A DNA stretch of 64,000 nucleotides from Azomonas macrocytogenes (GTDB lineage: Bacteria; Pseudomonadota; Gammaproteobacteria; Pseudomonadales; Pseudomonadaceae). The stretch lies in assembly GCF_014191985.1 (NCBI RefSeq), contig NZ_JACHXI010000011.1:1-64000 (forward strand). The letters run 5' to 3'. The notes under the pieces were generated by a model. That model saw nothing but the letters and a program-made list of their open reading frames with translations. It was not told the origin of the DNA and ran no database searches. Made by a program: the position numbers and the translations under genes. Every line of letters starts with the position of its first letter. The stretch's first letter is position 1. Below are positions 43,133 to 53,111 of this stretch, piece by piece.

Positions 43133-43889
43133 GCGGACCTTGATGCTGGTGCTGCATGATGTGGCGCCGGAAACCTGGAGGGATTACCAGCCTCTGGTCG
43201 AGGCAGTGGATGCGCTTGGACATATTCCCATGAGCTGGCTGGTCGTTCCGGATTTTCATCATCGCAATCCATTGGACAAGTTTCCCGGTTTTTGCCGAAT
43301 GCTCGACCAGCGCATCGCCTGCGGCGACGAACTGGTGTTGCATGGCTATTTTCATTGTGATGACGGACCGGGGCCGCGAACGCTTCCGGATTGGTTCATG
43401 CGGCGCATCTATACGCATGAAGGTGAGTTCTATGTCCTGAACGAGACGGCTGCCTTGGAACGCCTGGAACTGGGCAAGGCACTGTTTCAGCGGCATGACT
43501 GGCCGTTGCAAGGATTCGTGGCACCAGCCTGGTTATTGAATGAAGGCGCGCGACAGGCGCTGATAAAATCCGGGCTGAGCTATACCAGCGATCCACATCA
43601 TCTCCATTTACTACCGAAGTTCACTGCCATCAAGGCGCCTTCGTTTGTCTGGAGTGCCCGCAGCAACTGGCGTCGTGGATTATCCTGGCTGCTTAGCGAA
43701 AACCTGGCATGGCGGTGCCGGCAGATGCCACTGGTACGTTTAGGCTTGCATCCAGTGGATATGCGTCATGATTTCTCACGTACTTACTGGTTAGAGCTGT
43801 TACAGCGACTGTTGGCGGATGGCCGTCGGCCCATGACCAAATCTGCCTGGCTGCGCCAGTACCTGGAGCAGCCAAGGTCGGCCGCATGA
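43125..43889 (+). CDS. DUF2334 polysaccharide-deacetylase-like protein
   Basis: A 254-residue protein of the carbohydrate esterase 4-like DUF2334 family. It has the metal-binding LVLHDVAPETW near residue 8, ELVLHGYFHCDD (HxxxH type) near 75, and GFVAPAWLLNEGA. No signal peptide is seen, so it probably acts in the cytoplasm. Its ATG lies inside the glycosyltransferase end and its own end overlaps the next gene. It likely deacetylates a sugar or lipid-linked sugar made by the neighbour. Confidence 0.85.
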   Translation: MVERTLMLVLHDVAPETWRDYQPLVEAVDALGHIPMSWLVVPDFHHRNPLDKFPGFCRMLDQRIACGDELVLHGYFHCDDGPGPRTLPDWFMRRIYTHEGEFYVLNETAALERLELGKALFQRHDWPLQGFVAPAWLLNEGARQALIKSGLSYTSDPHHLHLLPKFTAIKAPSFVWSARSNWRRGLSWLLSENLAWRCRQMPLVRLGLHPVDMRHDFSRTYWLELLQRLLADGRRPMTKSAWLRQYLEQPRSAA

Positions 43890-44878
43890 AGCATGGCGTA
43901 TGGTTGCTGCCGGGCGCTTTGCTTGCTGCCGCACTGATCCCTTTGCTGCTGGGTGGTAACGGTCTGTTTGAGCGCCTGCTATCGTTTCCGGTCGATCTGT
44001 TATGCGGCATGCTTGGTATGGTAGTTCTCTGCTGGTTCTGTAATGCGCTGCGCTTGCGCTTGCTGCTGGGGTATCGCCATTTGGGGCAGAGACAGGCGCT
44101 AGGTATCGTGGTGGCTACCGAATTCGCCATGTGCGCGACTCCCGGCGGGGCCGGTGGACCTCTGACGATGATGGCTTTGCTGATGCGCCAGGGAATCGCA
44201 CCGGCCAAAGGGACCGCAATATTCGCCGTGGAGCATTTTTGCGATCTGCTGTTCTTCATGTGTGCCTTGATTGGTGTGCTGATCTATGCGCTGACTCACA
44301 CGCTCAATCCGCATCTGGCCGGATTGCTGAGCCTGAGTACCGCTTTACTGTGCGCGGTCCTGATTCTGCTGGGGATGCTTGGGCGCTTTCACCGTCAGGT
44401 ATTCAGGCTTAACGGCTGGTTGATGGCTCGGTTTGGTATGCAGGCTCGGCGCAAGATTCGCTGGGCGCGCCGGTTGCTGGGCTTTCGCAATGCATTGCTG
44501 GAGACCTTCCGTCTACCGCAAGCGATCCTGCTCTGGGCCTTTTTATTGACCGTCATGCATTGGCTGCTGCGTTTTAGCATTCTCTACTTGGTTCTGCATG
44601 GGCTCGGCCACGAATTGGCTTGGGCCTGGACCCTGCTGGTGCAGATGCTGGCGTTGACTGCAGGGCAGCTCAGCCTGTTGCCTGGCGGCGCAGGCAGTGC
44701 CGAGTTGGCTGCGGCAGCGCTATTGGCGCCGCTCGTAGGAAAGTCCAGCGCAGCGGCGGCTATCCTGATCTGGCGGTTCGTCACCTATTATTTCTATCTG
44801 ATTGCGGGAGCGCCGGTATTTCTGCAGTTGGCCGGACGGCCCTTGCTGAAGCGACTGATCCGCTACCGGCAGACCTGA
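43886..44878 (+). CDS. lysylphosphatidylglycerol synthase TM-region/UPF0104 family protein
   Basis: A 330-residue membrane protein with about eight transmembrane segments. It carries the LPG_synthase_TM pattern CATPGGAGGPLTMMALLMRQG near residue 85 and LSLLPGGAGSAELAAAALL near 265. The family includes AglD-like and flippase-like proteins that act on lipid-linked sugars. The ATG overlaps the previous TGA by 4 bp. With the glycosyltransferase and deacetylase upstream, it may move or modify their lipid-linked product; this is inference. Confidence 0.85.
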   Translation: MKHGVWLLPGALLAAALIPLLLGGNGLFERLLSFPVDLLCGMLGMVVLCWFCNALRLRLLLGYRHLGQRQALGIVVATEFAMCATPGGAGGPLTMMALLMRQGIAPAKGTAIFAVEHFCDLLFFMCALIGVLIYALTHTLNPHLAGLLSLSTALLCAVLILLGMLGRFHRQVFRLNGWLMARFGMQARRKIRWARRLLGFRNALLETFRLPQAILLWAFLLTVMHWLLRFSILYLVLHGLGHELAWAWTLLVQMLALTAGQLSLLPGGAGSAELAAAALLAPLVGKSSAAAAILIWRFVTYYFYLIAGAPVFLQLAGRPLLKRLIRYRQT

Positions 44879-44967
44879 GCCATTTGTCCAATACTTGCAA
44901 CTACTGTTTTTTTCACAGGTCGATTGAGGGGTAACGTTCAGCTTCTTGACGATAAGGGGAAACTCAA

Positions 44968-45159
44968 ATGGGTAGCACTACGGACAAGATCAAGGGTAAT
45001 GCAAACGAAGCAGCGGGTAAGGTCAAGCAAGGCGTTGGTGAGGCTACAGACAACGAACGTTTGAAAAACGAAGGCCGTGGCCAGGAAGCCAAAGGTAAGG
45101 TTCAGCAAGTAAAAGGCGATGCCAAGGATGCGGTCAAGAATCACGTGGACCGGGCCTGA
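44968..45159 (+). CDS. CsbD family stress-response protein
   Basis: A 63-residue highly charged protein: [20 protein letters not shown], then a second [22 protein letters not shown] repeat. These are the paired motifs of the CsbD family (sigma-B dependent in Bacillus; general stress in other bacteria). AAGGGGAAACTCAA precedes the ATG. It stands alone between the glycosyltransferase cluster and fdxA. Confidence 0.9.
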   Translation: MGSTTDKIKGNANEAAGKVKQGVGEATDNERLKNEGRGQEAKGKVQQVKGDAKDAVKNHVDRA

Positions 45160-45204
45160 TTCCTTCGAGCATTCGATTTGCCAGCGAAAGACAGGTAGCC
45201 TGAA

Positions 45205-45238
45205 CATAACGATGCCAGCGTGTGCAGGCATCGTTGTG
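45205..45238. terminator. hairpin between csbD-like gene and fdxA
   Basis: AACGATGCC and GGCATCGTT form a 9-bp stem, extendable to 12 bp with one wobble, and a 10-nt loop. It lies between convergent genes. Confidence 0.55.
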
Positions 45239-45261
45239 TTGAGCCGAGATATAAAAGCATC

Positions 45262-45585
45262 TCAGCGTTCCAGATGCTTGAGCTTGTTATCCACTCCATC
45301 CCAGTCTTCTGCATCCGGTAGCGCATCTTTCTTTTCCGTAATGTTGGGCCAAATACCCGACAGTTCGGCATTCAATGCCACAAATTCCTGCATATCTTCA
45401 GGTACTTCGTCTTCCGAGAAGATCGCCTGAGCTGGACATTCCGGCTCGCAAAGTGCGCAATCGATACATTCGTCAGGATGAATCACCAGGAAGTTCGGAC
45501 CTTCGTAGAAGCAGTCCACTGGACAGACTTCCACGCAATCGGTGTATTTGCATTTGATGCAATTGTCGGTAACGACGAAAGGCAT
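45262..45585 (-). CDS. fdxA: 7Fe ferredoxin FdxA
   Basis: A 107-residue ferredoxin with [3Fe-4S] and [4Fe-4S] sites. The first cluster motif is [21 protein letters not shown] and the second is [15 protein letters not shown]. The C-terminal extension to residue 107 is standard for the Pseudomonas/Azotobacter FdI type. It follows mutS on the same strand as in Pseudomonas; rpoS, the usual next gene there, is not adjacent here. Confidence 0.96.
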   Translation of the reverse strand: MPFVVTDNCIKCKYTDCVEVCPVDCFYEGPNFLVIHPDECIDCALCEPECPAQAIFSEDEVPEDMQEFVALNAELSGIWPNITEKKDALPDAEDWDGVDNKLKHLER

Positions 45586-45704
45586 TTCTAGTTATCTCCT
45601 CATTTTTAAAAGCCTTGCCGACAAGGCTTCCTGGGCGGCTATGGCAGGCTAATTACCACAGATCCATGCTATGAAATTCTAGCAGATTTTGTTTTACCAG
45701 CGCC

Positions 45705-48290
45705 TCATAGTCGGGCTTTCAGGTTATATAGCAATTCCAGCGCCGCACGTGGTGTCAACTCATCGGGATTGATCTGCGCCAGGTCTTCCAGTATCGGATG
45801 CGGCACGTTGGCAAATAGGTCGGTTTGCATGGGCATCATTGCTGTCCGCGGGCCGGGCTGTTGCTTTGGTAGGTCATGGGACAGGCTGGTTGCTTCCAGA
45901 CGCATCAAGTGGTTTCGCGCTCGCTGGATCACCTCGTCTGGCACGCCGGCCAGTTGTGCAACGGCCAGGCCGTAACTCCGGCTGGCAGGCCCTGGCAGTA
46001 CATGGTGCAGAAAAACGATCCGCTCGTTATGCTCGGTAGCGCTGAGATGCACGTTGGCTACCACTGGCTCATTTTCCGGCAAGACGGTCAGCTCGAAGTA
46101 GTGCGTAGCGAACAAGGTATAGGCGCGCAATTTTGCCAAGTGTTCGGCGGCCGACCAGGCTAGGGATAGGCCATCGAAAGTACTGGTCCCGCGTCCGACT
46201 TCATCCATCAATACCAAGCTACGATCGCTGGCATTGTGCAGGATATTGGCGGTCTCGCTCATTTCCACCATGAACGTGGAGCGGCCGCCGGCCAAATCGT
46301 CGCTCGAACCGATGCGAGTGAAGATTCTGTCCACCAGCGATAGCTCACAAGTGGTTGCCGGCACGAAACTGCCGATTTGTGCCAGAAGCACGATCAAGGC
46401 CGTTTGCCGCATATAAGTGGACTTGCCGCCCATGTTCGGCCCGGTAATGATCAGCATGCGCGTCTCGTTATCCAAAGCCAGGTCGTTGGCCACGAAGGGG
46501 GTTTCCAATACCTGTTCGACTACTGGATGCCGACCTTGCTCGATTCGCAGGCAGGGTTCTTCAGTAAAGCGCGGTCGATTCAGATCGAGATTCAGTGCCC
46601 GTTCGGCCAGATTACTCAACACGTCCAATTCGGCGAGGGCACCGGCAGTTTCCTGCAGCGGCGCCAGCTGTTCAATGAGCATGTCCAATAATTGCTCGTA
46701 AAGCGCCTTTTCCCTGGTCAGTGCCCGGCTCTTGGCAGACAGGGCCTTGTCTTCGAAGGCTTTCAACTCGGGTGTGATAAAGCGTTCGGCACCTTTGAGC
46801 GTCTGGCGGCGGATATAGTCGGCCGGTGCCTGTGCGGCCTGCACACGCGGTAGCTCGATGAAGTAACCATGGATACGGTTGTAGCCGACCTTGAGATTAG
46901 CAAGGCCGGTACGGACTTTTTCCCGCGCTTCGAGATCCATCAGGAATTGCCCGGCGTTCTCGCTCAAAGACTGCAGTTCATCCAGCTCAGGATCATAGCC
47001 GCGTTTCAGCACGCCGCCATCGCGGATCACCGCCGGTGGATTGTCGATGATCGCGCGCGCCAGCAAGTCGGCCATTTCCGGATAGGTGCGAATACTGCTT
47101 GCCAGATCGTTCAGATGTGTGGCGACCAACCCCTGCATCGTAACCTGCAGACCCGGGAGCGCTGCCAGCGCATCGCGCAGGCGTGCAAGGTCGCGCGGCC
47201 GAGCGTTGCGCAGCCCGATCCGGGCAAGGATGCGTTCGATATCGCCGATATCTTTCAACAGCGGCTGAATGTTCTCGAAACGATAATGTTCCAACAGACA
47301 GGTAATGGAATCCTGGCGCGCTTCCAGCACCGCACGGTCGCGCAACGGGCGGTTCAGCCAGCGCGTGAGCAGACGGCTACCCATCGCCGTCTGGCAGCGG
47401 TCCATCACCGATTGCAGTGTATTATCGCGCCCACCGGAAAGGTTAGTGTCCAGCTCCAGGTTGCGTCGGCTGGCACCGTCCAGAATAACGGTGTCGTCGA
47501 GTCGTTCGTGGCGCAGGTTGCGCAGATGGGGCAGGGCGGTGCGCTGAGTATCTTTCGCATAGGTCAGCAGGCAGCCGGCTGCGCCGATGGCAAGGGTCAG
47601 TCTCTCGCAACCAAAACCCTTGAGATCTTGCGTACCGAATTGCTGGCAGAGACCTTTGAATGCGGTATCTCGATCGAACTCCCAGGGTGCCCGACGTCGC
47701 ACGCCACGGCGTTTTTCCAGTGGCAGGTTCTGAGGCCAATCATCGGGAATCATCAGCTCGGCAGGATTGAGTCGCTCCAGCTCGGCCAGCAAGGCTTCCC
47801 AGCCTTTTATTTCCTGCACACTGAAACGCCCGCTGGTGATATCCAGCACCGCCAGGCCAAATAGCTTTTCATCACCGAGCACCGCTGTCAGCAAGTTGTC
47901 CCGACGTTCGTCCAGCAAGGCCTCGTCGCTCACCGTGCCGGGGGTGATAATGCGTACTACCTGACGTTCCACCGGCCCCTTGCTGGTTGCCGGATCGCCA
48001 ATCTGTTCACAAATGACCACTGATTCGCCGAGCTTTACCAGTCGAGCCAGATAGCCTTCCGCTGAATGAAACGGAATGCCAGCCATGGGAATCGATTTGC
48101 CGGCCGACTGACCGCGGGCAGTCAAGGTTATATCCAGCAGACTGGCGGCGCGTTTGGCATCCTCATAGAACAATTCGTAGAAGTCACCCATACGGTAGAA
48201 CATCAGCTGGTCCAGGTGCTGGTTCTTCAGCCGCCAATACTGTTGCATCATCGGGGTGTGTTGCGATAAATCTGATTTTTGATTATTCAT
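45705..48290 (-). CDS. mutS: DNA mismatch repair protein MutS
   Basis: An 861-residue mismatch sensor. The N-terminal mismatch-binding domain has [35 protein letters not shown], including the Phe-x-Glu-like FYELF. The C-terminal ATPase has [33 protein letters not shown] and [17 protein letters not shown] start at 48290 ([12 protein letters not shown]); the frame is open to 48338, inside the integrase scrap. Its upstream neighbour is that integrase relic, not the usual cinA-like gene. Confidence 0.97.
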   Translation of the reverse strand: MNNQKSDLSQHTPMMQQYWRLKNQHLDQLMFYRMGDFYELFYEDAKRAASLLDITLTARGQSAGKSIPMAGIPFHSAEGYLARLVKLGESVVICEQIGDPATSKGPVERQVVRIITPGTVSDEALLDERRDNLLTAVLGDEKLFGLAVLDITSGRFSVQEIKGWEALLAELERLNPAELMIPDDWPQNLPLEKRRGVRRRAPWEFDRDTAFKGLCQQFGTQDLKGFGCERLTLAIGAAGCLLTYAKDTQRTALPHLRNLRHERLDDTVILDGASRRNLELDTNLSGGRDNTLQSVMDRCQTAMGSRLLTRWLNRPLRDRAVLEARQDSITCLLEHYRFENIQPLLKDIGDIERILARIGLRNARPRDLARLRDALAALPGLQVTMQGLVATHLNDLASSIRTYPEMADLLARAIIDNPPAVIRDGGVLKRGYDPELDELQSLSENAGQFLMDLEAREKVRTGLANLKVGYNRIHGYFIELPRVQAAQAPADYIRRQTLKGAERFITPELKAFEDKALSAKSRALTREKALYEQLLDMLIEQLAPLQETAGALAELDVLSNLAERALNLDLNRPRFTEEPCLRIEQGRHPVVEQVLETPFVANDLALDNETRMLIITGPNMGGKSTYMRQTALIVLLAQIGSFVPATTCELSLVDRIFTRIGSSDDLAGGRSTFMVEMSETANILHNASDRSLVLMDEVGRGTSTFDGLSLAWSAAEHLAKLRAYTLFATHYFELTVLPENEPVVANVHLSATEHNERIVFLHHVLPGPASRSYGLAVAQLAGVPDEVIQRARNHLMRLEATSLSHDLPKQQPGPRTAMMPMQTDLFANVPHPILEDLAQINPDELTPRAALELLYNLKARL

Positions 48291-48297
48291 CAACTGC

Positions 48298-48490
48298 TTA
48301 GAAAGTTTTCTGGAATTTTTGGGACAGATCTGGAGCATTTCGCTTTTGATTTTCGGGGCTGTTCCAGATGAGCAGGAGCTCGTTCGGCGGCTCGTTGTCC
48401 ACCCATTTTGCGTAGACTTCGACCAGCATCGTGAAGTCTTTAATGGCCTAATCGCATGGCAATGAAAGCAAGATTACCACGGGCGCTCAG
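48298..48490 (-). pseudogene. tyrosine recombinase C-terminal relic upstream of mutS
   Basis: Reading the minus strand gives [16 protein letters not shown], a 1-nt insertion, then [17 protein letters not shown] and a tail ending [13 protein letters not shown]. Phage integrases end with xGNPxFIAxxLGHxDxxMxxxVYxKW, where the Tyr of VYAKW is the catalytic nucleophile. The frameshift and the missing N-terminal part make it inactive. It ends 8 bp before the mutS start, so mutS now uses a promoter inside or upstream of this insertion. Confidence 0.75.
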
Positions 48491-48790
48491 ACACCTGCAG
48501 GCATAGGTGTGGCGAGGCTGATAGCTACACGGACGCCAAGTGATTTTACCTTGACCCGTGCCCTGAGCGTCTGATTTTCTATTAACTGCCGTTTATCAAA
48601 CCCATGGCTCTACAGCTTGCTTCAGGCATGTGGGCTACAGAGGTTTTTGTTAGAATTTACTACTTGGATCCAGGCGTCATTAAAGGTAGTGACTGTACTT
48701 GAGCTCAAGATTGCTCTGGTTTATCCAGTGGAGCGAGGTTATGTAACTTGGAGTTCCGCGCTGGTCTTCTTGTGTAACGAGGTATCCGAT
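48491..48790. other. 300-bp region between the integrase relic and gacA
   Basis: No gene is visible. Frames upstream of gacA are open back to 48617 but show no similarity. The promoters of gacA and mutS are presumably within it. Confidence 0.5.
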
Positions 48791-49435
48791 TTGATTAGGG
48801 TGCTGGTGGTCGATGATCACGATTTAGTACGTACTGGCATTGCTCGAATGTTGGCCGATATCGACGGTTTGCTTGTGATTGGACAGGCTGATTCGGGCGA
48901 GGAGGCTATCAGGGCGGCAAAAGAATTAAAGCCAGATGTAATCTTGATGGATGTTAGAATGCCTGGCATTGGTGGGCTGGAAGCTACTCGAAAGCTCTTG
49001 CGAAGCCATCCGCATATGCGAGTCATTGCTGTTACGGCATGTGAGGAAGATCCTTTTCCTACCCGATTGCTGCAGGCTGGTGCGGCTGGCTATCTGACCA
49101 AAGGAGCAGCATTGGGGGAAATGATTCAGGCTATCAGGCTGGTTTTCGCTGGCCAGCGCTATATAAGTCCCCAGATTGCGCAACAGCTGGCGTTGAAGTC
49201 TTTTCAACCCCAGTCCAGCAATTCACCTTTCGATCTGTTATCCGAGCGGGAAATCCAGATTGCCTTGATGATTGCGAATTGCCAGAAGGTGCAAGCCATT
49301 TCCGACAAGCTCTGCTTGTCACCCAAGACGGTCAATACTTACCGATACAGGATTTTTGAAAAACTCTCGATCAACAGCGATGTTGAATTAGTGCTGTTGG
49401 CTGTGCGCCATGGCATGATCGACAACTTGAGCTGA
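48791..49435 (+). CDS. gacA: response regulator GacA
   Basis: A 214-residue NarL/FixJ-type regulator paired with the sensor GacS; it drives the small RNAs that sequester RsmA. The receiver domain has VVDDHDLVRTG, phospho-acceptor Asp54 in LMDVRMPG, and the conserved TKGA. The C-terminal HTH has LSEREIQIALMIANCQKVQAIS and LSPKTVNTYRYRIFEKL. The start is TTG at 48791 with CGAGG upstream, the start also known for Pseudomonas gacA. uvrC begins 3 bp after its stop. Confidence 0.96.
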   Translation: MIRVLVVDDHDLVRTGIARMLADIDGLLVIGQADSGEEAIRAAKELKPDVILMDVRMPGIGGLEATRKLLRSHPHMRVIAVTACEEDPFPTRLLQAGAAGYLTKGAALGEMIQAIRLVFAGQRYISPQIAQQLALKSFQPQSSNSPFDLLSEREIQIALMIANCQKVQAISDKLCLSPKTVNTYRYRIFEKLSINSDVELVLLAVRHGMIDNLS

Positions 49436-49438
49436 TCG

Positions 49439-51262
49439 ATGGCCGTTGTCTTCGATTCGTCTGCTTTTCTTGCATCATGCAGTGCGAGACCAGGCGTTTA
49501 TCGCATGCTGGATGAAAAAGGCAAGCTGCTCTATGTTGGTAAGGCCCGCAATCTCAAAAAACGGCTGAGCAGCTATTTTCGAAAATCTGGCTTGGCGCCC
49601 AAGACTGCAGCTCTGGTTGCAAAGGTTGCCCAGGCTGAGGTGACTATCACTTCGAATGAGACGGAAGCTCTCTTGCTTGAGCAGACGCTGATAAAGCAAT
49701 GGAGACCGCCTTATAACATCCTGCTGCGTGATGACAAATCATATCCCTACGTCTTTTTGTCTGCGGGTGACTACCCTCGCTTGAGTCTTCATCGTGGCGC
49801 TAAAAAAGAAGCTGGCAGATATTTTGGTCCCTATCCCAGTGCTGGAGCGATTCGAGAAAGCTTGGGATTGCTGCAAAAAGCTTTTCTTGTTCGCCAGTGT
49901 GAAGACAGCTATTTCAAAAACCGCACACGCCCTTGTCTGCAGTATCAGATCAAGCGTTGCAAGGCCCCTTGTGTAAAATTGGTCGATTCAGTCGAATACG
50001 CTCAGGATGTTCGTCATTCCGTCATGTTTCTTGAAGGACGTAGCGATGTTCTGACTCAAGAGCTTTCTGTCGATATGGAGCGCGCTGCAGCCAGCCTGGA
50101 CTTCGAGCAGGCCGCATCGATACGCGATCAGATAGTTTTTCTTCGGCGAGTACAGAACCAGCAAAGCATGGAAGCAGGCTCTGGCGATGTAGATATCGTT
50201 GCTGCTGTAGCCAGCCCGGGCGGCGCTTGTATCAATCTGATCAGCGTAAGAGGTGGACGGGTACTGGGGAGCAAGAATTTTTTTCCTCGCGTGGGTATTG
50301 AGGAAAAAACTAGCGAGATTCTTCTTGCCTTTCTCGAACAATATTATCTTGGCCTATTCGAGCGCGATTTGCCTGAAGAACTGATCGTCAATGTTGTACA
50401 CGAAGATTTTTCTACCCTGGTAAATGCCATCCTCGAATCGCAAGGCCGCGAAATCAGTATCAGCCATCGAGTGCGGGGTACGCGATCGCGCTGGTTGCAA
50501 TTGGCCCTGACTAATGCAGAACAGGCCCTGACTGCACGGTTAAGCAGTAAACAACAGTTATTGGCGCGTTTCGAAGCATTGCGTCTAGCTCTGCAATTAA
50601 ATGAGGTTCCCACACGCCTTGAATGCTTTGATATAAGCCACTCGAGTGGTGAGGCTACCGTTGCTTCCTGCGTGGTATTTGGAAGAGAAGGGCCGATTAA
50701 GACCGATTACCGTCGCTATAACATCGACGGAATTACCGCAGGCGATGATTATGCGGCGATGCGCCAAGCATTAACCAGGCGCTTTAGCAAAGCGAGGGAG
50801 GGTTCAGGAAAATTACCTGACATTCTGCTTGTTGATGGCGGCAAGGGACAGCTTGGTATGGCGCGCGAAGTGATAGATAAATTGGCTATTTCTGGTTTTA
50901 CTCTTTTGGGGGTTGCCAAAGGGGTTACGCGCAAGCCGGGATTCGAAACCTTGTACCTGAATGATGCTACAAATGAGTTGTCTTTGCCGGCGGACTCACC
51001 GGCTTTGCATTTAATTCAGCAAATTCGTGATGAGGCGCATCGCTTTGCTATTACAGGCCATCGGGCACGTCGAGCCAAGGTGCGACGGACATCGAGCTTG
51101 GAGGATGTGCCCGGAATTGGACCCAGACGAAGAAGGGAGTTACTCAAGCATTTTGGTGGCCTTCAAGAGTTGAACAGAGCCAGTGTAGACGAGATAGCAA
51201 GAGCTCCAGGCATCAGTAAAAAACTGGCGGAATCGATTTATGCGATTTTGCACAGTGAGTAA
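49439..51262 (+). CDS. uvrC: excinuclease ABC subunit C
   Basis: A 607-residue dual-incision nuclease of nucleotide excision repair. It has the N-terminal GIY-YIG-type domain ([25 protein letters not shown]), the UvrB-binding UVR segment ([17 protein letters not shown], near 225), the RNase H-like domain ([34 protein letters not shown]) and C-terminal helix-hairpin-helix repeats ([21 protein letters not shown]). It is coupled to gacA and followed by pgsA, the standard Pseudomonas order. Confidence 0.97.
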   Translation: MAVVFDSSAFLASCSARPGVYRMLDEKGKLLYVGKARNLKKRLSSYFRKSGLAPKTAALVAKVAQAEVTITSNETEALLLEQTLIKQWRPPYNILLRDDKSYPYVFLSAGDYPRLSLHRGAKKEAGRYFGPYPSAGAIRESLGLLQKAFLVRQCEDSYFKNRTRPCLQYQIKRCKAPCVKLVDSVEYAQDVRHSVMFLEGRSDVLTQELSVDMERAAASLDFEQAASIRDQIVFLRRVQNQQSMEAGSGDVDIVAAVASPGGACINLISVRGGRVLGSKNFFPRVGIEEKTSEILLAFLEQYYLGLFERDLPEELIVNVVHEDFSTLVNAILESQGREISISHRVRGTRSRWLQLALTNAEQALTARLSSKQQLLARFEALRLALQLNEVPTRLECFDISHSSGEATVASCVVFGREGPIKTDYRRYNIDGITAGDDYAAMRQALTRRFSKAREGSGKLPDILLVDGGKGQLGMAREVIDKLAISGFTLLGVAKGVTRKPGFETLYLNDATNELSLPADSPALHLIQQIRDEAHRFAITGHRARRAKVRRTSSLEDVPGIGPRRRRELLKHFGGLQELNRASVDEIARAPGISKKLAESIYAILHSE

Positions 51263-51292
51263 AATGCTTGCAAACCAGCGGATTAGGCTCAA

Positions 51293-51844
51293 ATGAACAT
51301 ACCGAATTTTCTTACTGTATTACGTGTTCTGCTTATTCCGTTATTTGTTTTGTTGTTTTCTATACATGCACATTGGAGTTATTTGGCGGCTAGTACGGTT
51401 TTCACTATCGCTTCATTGACAGATTGGCTGGATGGCTATCTTGCAAGGCGCTTGCAGCAAACGACATCCTTAGGAGCTTTTCTTGATCCAGTAGCGGATA
51501 AGCTAATGGTTACTACCGCCTTGGTCTTGCTGGTTGAAGAACACGCTAATCTTTGGTTGACAATGCCGGCAATAATCATTATTGGGCGTGAAATCGTTGT
51601 TTCGGCGTTGCGTGAGTGGATGGCTGAGATAGGAGCCCGAGCAAAAGTAGCTGTCTCCCGCCAGGGAAAATGGAAAACAGCTGCCCAAATGGTTGCCTTG
51701 ATCATTCTTCTTGCTAATACCCCAGTTTTAACTTTTTGGGTTGGCCTCGGATATATGCTACTGACAGTAGCCGCCGTTTTGACTTTATGGTCGATGCTTT
51801 TGTATCTGACAGTTGCCTGGCCATATCTGAAAAACGGTAAATAA
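51293..51844 (+). CDS. pgsA: CDP-diacylglycerol-glycerol-3-phosphate 3-phosphatidyltransferase
   Basis: A 183-residue inner-membrane enzyme that makes phosphatidylglycerol phosphate. It has the CDP-alcohol phosphotransferase motif in TDWLDGYLARRLQQTTSLGAFLDPVADKL (D-x2-D-G-x2-A-R-x8-G-x3-D-x3-D) and about six transmembrane segments. MNIPNFLTVLRV is the family start. It is the third gene of gacA-uvrC-pgsA and is followed by tRNA-Gly. Confidence 0.96.
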   Translation: MNIPNFLTVLRVLLIPLFVLLFSIHAHWSYLAASTVFTIASLTDWLDGYLARRLQQTTSLGAFLDPVADKLMVTTALVLLVEEHANLWLTMPAIIIIGREIVVSALREWMAEIGARAKVAVSRQGKWKTAAQMVALIILLANTPVLTFWVGLGYMLLTVAAVLTLWSMLLYLTVAWPYLKNGK

Positions 51845-51908
51845 ACTTTTTTAATCAAGGGCTTGACGTAAGCTATTAAAGTTATAGAATGTCGCCCGTC
51901 AAGACGAC

Positions 51909-51984
<76 letters not shown>

Positions 51985-51990
51985 ATTTAT

Positions 51991-52022
51991 GATTTACAGA
52001 CGTCCACTGACGTCTGTAAATC
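51991..52022. repeat. perfect 14-bp inverted repeat just after tRNA-Gly
   Basis: GATTTACAGACGTC and GACGTCTGTAAATC are separated by CACT, 7 bp after the tRNA end. It contains GACGTCCACTGACGTC-like sequence, a pattern I associate with arm or core regions of P4-type integrated elements, but it could also fold as part of the tRNA transcript's 3' trailer. Confidence 0.6.
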
Positions 52023-52030
52023 CTTGAAAT

Positions 52031-52052
52031 AAGGACCGAAAGGTCCTTTTTT
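52031..52052 (+). terminator. rho-independent terminator after tRNA-Gly
   Basis: AAGGACC, loop GAAA, GGTCCTT, followed by TTTT. It is a compact 7-bp stem with a T-run on the plus strand, placed to end the gacA-uvrC-pgsA-tRNA-Gly transcript. Confidence 0.85.
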
Positions 52053-52210
52053 CGTTCCAACGCAGTTTACGGAAATCCATCTGTATTCAGGACTTTTTAG
52101 TCCATTTTTTATTTCATCAAGCCGAGTGCGCAGGGTTCCGCATTATTGCTGGGATAGTGCGGTAGGCGAGATGAAGATCTGGCTCTAACACGATGTTAGG
52201 AGCTGGAACG

Positions 52211-52384
52211 ATGGCACTCTCGGACGCGGCCGTTCGCCAGGCAAAGGCGACGGGCAAGGCATACACTCTCGGCGAGATCGACGGCCTCTCCCTCGACGTC
52301 TCAGAACAAGGCAGCCGGTCCTGGCACTTCCGCTACTGCTGGGCGGGCAAGCAAAAGCGCATGTTCCTGGGCACCTACCCGTAG
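52211..52384 (+). pseudogene. P4-type integrase (DUF4102) N-terminal relic
   Basis: The reading MALSDAAVRQAKATGKAYTL, then GLSLDVSEQGSRSWHFRYCWAGKQKRMFLGTYP, is the N-terminal arm-binding domain of P4-like tyrosine integrases. The next codon is TAG at 52382-52384, where relatives continue with Glu (GTYPEV). What follows shows no integrase similarity and the catalytic domain is absent. It lies 227 bp from tRNA-Gly, the expected place for such an integrase. Confidence 0.8.
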
Positions 52385-52435
52385 GTGGATCGTAAGCACA
52401 AGCGTCAGGCGGTGCGCCTGGCCAATTCGACGCGC

Positions 52436-52804
52436 TTAGGCGGAGTTGAAGCCGCGATCAGCGAGTGACAAAGGCGGCAAGAATGAGTATGCAAAAAATG
52501 CCGACGTTGAGCTTTGGCTCCCGTCAAGGCTGCCCTGCGAATGTCGCAGCCGCTCGGCGAATGCCGCGATGGAATCGAGGCTGGCGAGATCCAGCGCCTC
52601 GAAACTCACATTCGCGCTAGGAATGCTTTGGCGAATCCGATTGACGGCTGCCGCCCCTTTTGACTGGCTTCGACCTGCAATGATGACGTTTGCGCCCGCA
52701 CGGGCCAGCGCCAAGGCGTCTTGGAACCCAAGGCCGCCGGTTCCAGTGACGACCGCCGTGCGGCCATGTTGGGAGGGGATGTCGGAAGCTGTCCAGTTGG
52801 TCAT
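52436..52804 (-). pseudogene. short-chain dehydrogenase, 3'-truncated (SDR copy 1)
   Basis: The start MTNWTASDIPSQHGRTAVVTG leads into an SDR Rossmann fold (TGTGGLGFQDALALARAGANVIIAGRS) and VSFEALDLASLDSIAAFAERL. After SQGSLDG the similarity stops and 28 unrelated residues follow, so the gene lost its catalytic YxxxK half. The cofactor motif is also changed (TGTGGLG rather than TGxxxGIG). Its promoter carries the same operator pair as the SDR at 56669-57868. It is GC-rich compared with the core genes. Confidence 0.7.
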
Positions 52805-52854
52805 GATCATTGCCTGGCGGGGGATAGGGAGGTACGCTTGACGCGAAAAATTCA

Positions 52855-52887
52855 GCACTTGGCGCATGATTTGGTGCACTAAGTGCA
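52855..52887. promoter_or_regulatory. operator pair upstream of SDR copy 1
   Basis: TGCACTAAGTGCA (52875-52887) is a perfect palindrome; GCACTTGGCGC (52855-52865) is a weaker match. Their centres are 21 bp apart and lie 56 and 77 bp from the SDR start, exactly as at the second copy. Confidence 0.65.
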
Positions 52888-52971
52888 GATTAACAATAGC
52901 CATTCGAACCCCGGGAACCCGCCCCAGCCGGTGTTGTGCTCCCCCGGCTCAACTCCTGTCCCGAGTGTGCA

Positions 52972-53110
52972 TCAGGTCACCGTGCACGCTTTTCTCCTCT
53001 TGGATTGCGGTGATTCCTCATGCGCTTGGAACCCGGGCGGCCTCGCTGCGCCTCTGCGTTGGTCGCGAACTGCATCTCGAAGCTGTCGGGCGGCCATGAC
53101 GGCTGATCGG
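52972..53110 (-). pseudogene. short SDR fragment
   Basis: One minus-strand frame reads PPDSFEMQFATNAEAQR, which resembles the GFEMQFAVNYLGHFAL segment of SDR copy 2. Nothing before or after matches. It looks like a third, very short piece of a related dehydrogenase. Confidence 0.4.
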
Positions 53111-53111
53111 C

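Noticed and set aside
46869-47864. 331-residue plus-strand open frame
   Set aside because: It lies antisense inside mutS, whose reading is certain. No start signal or recognisable domain.
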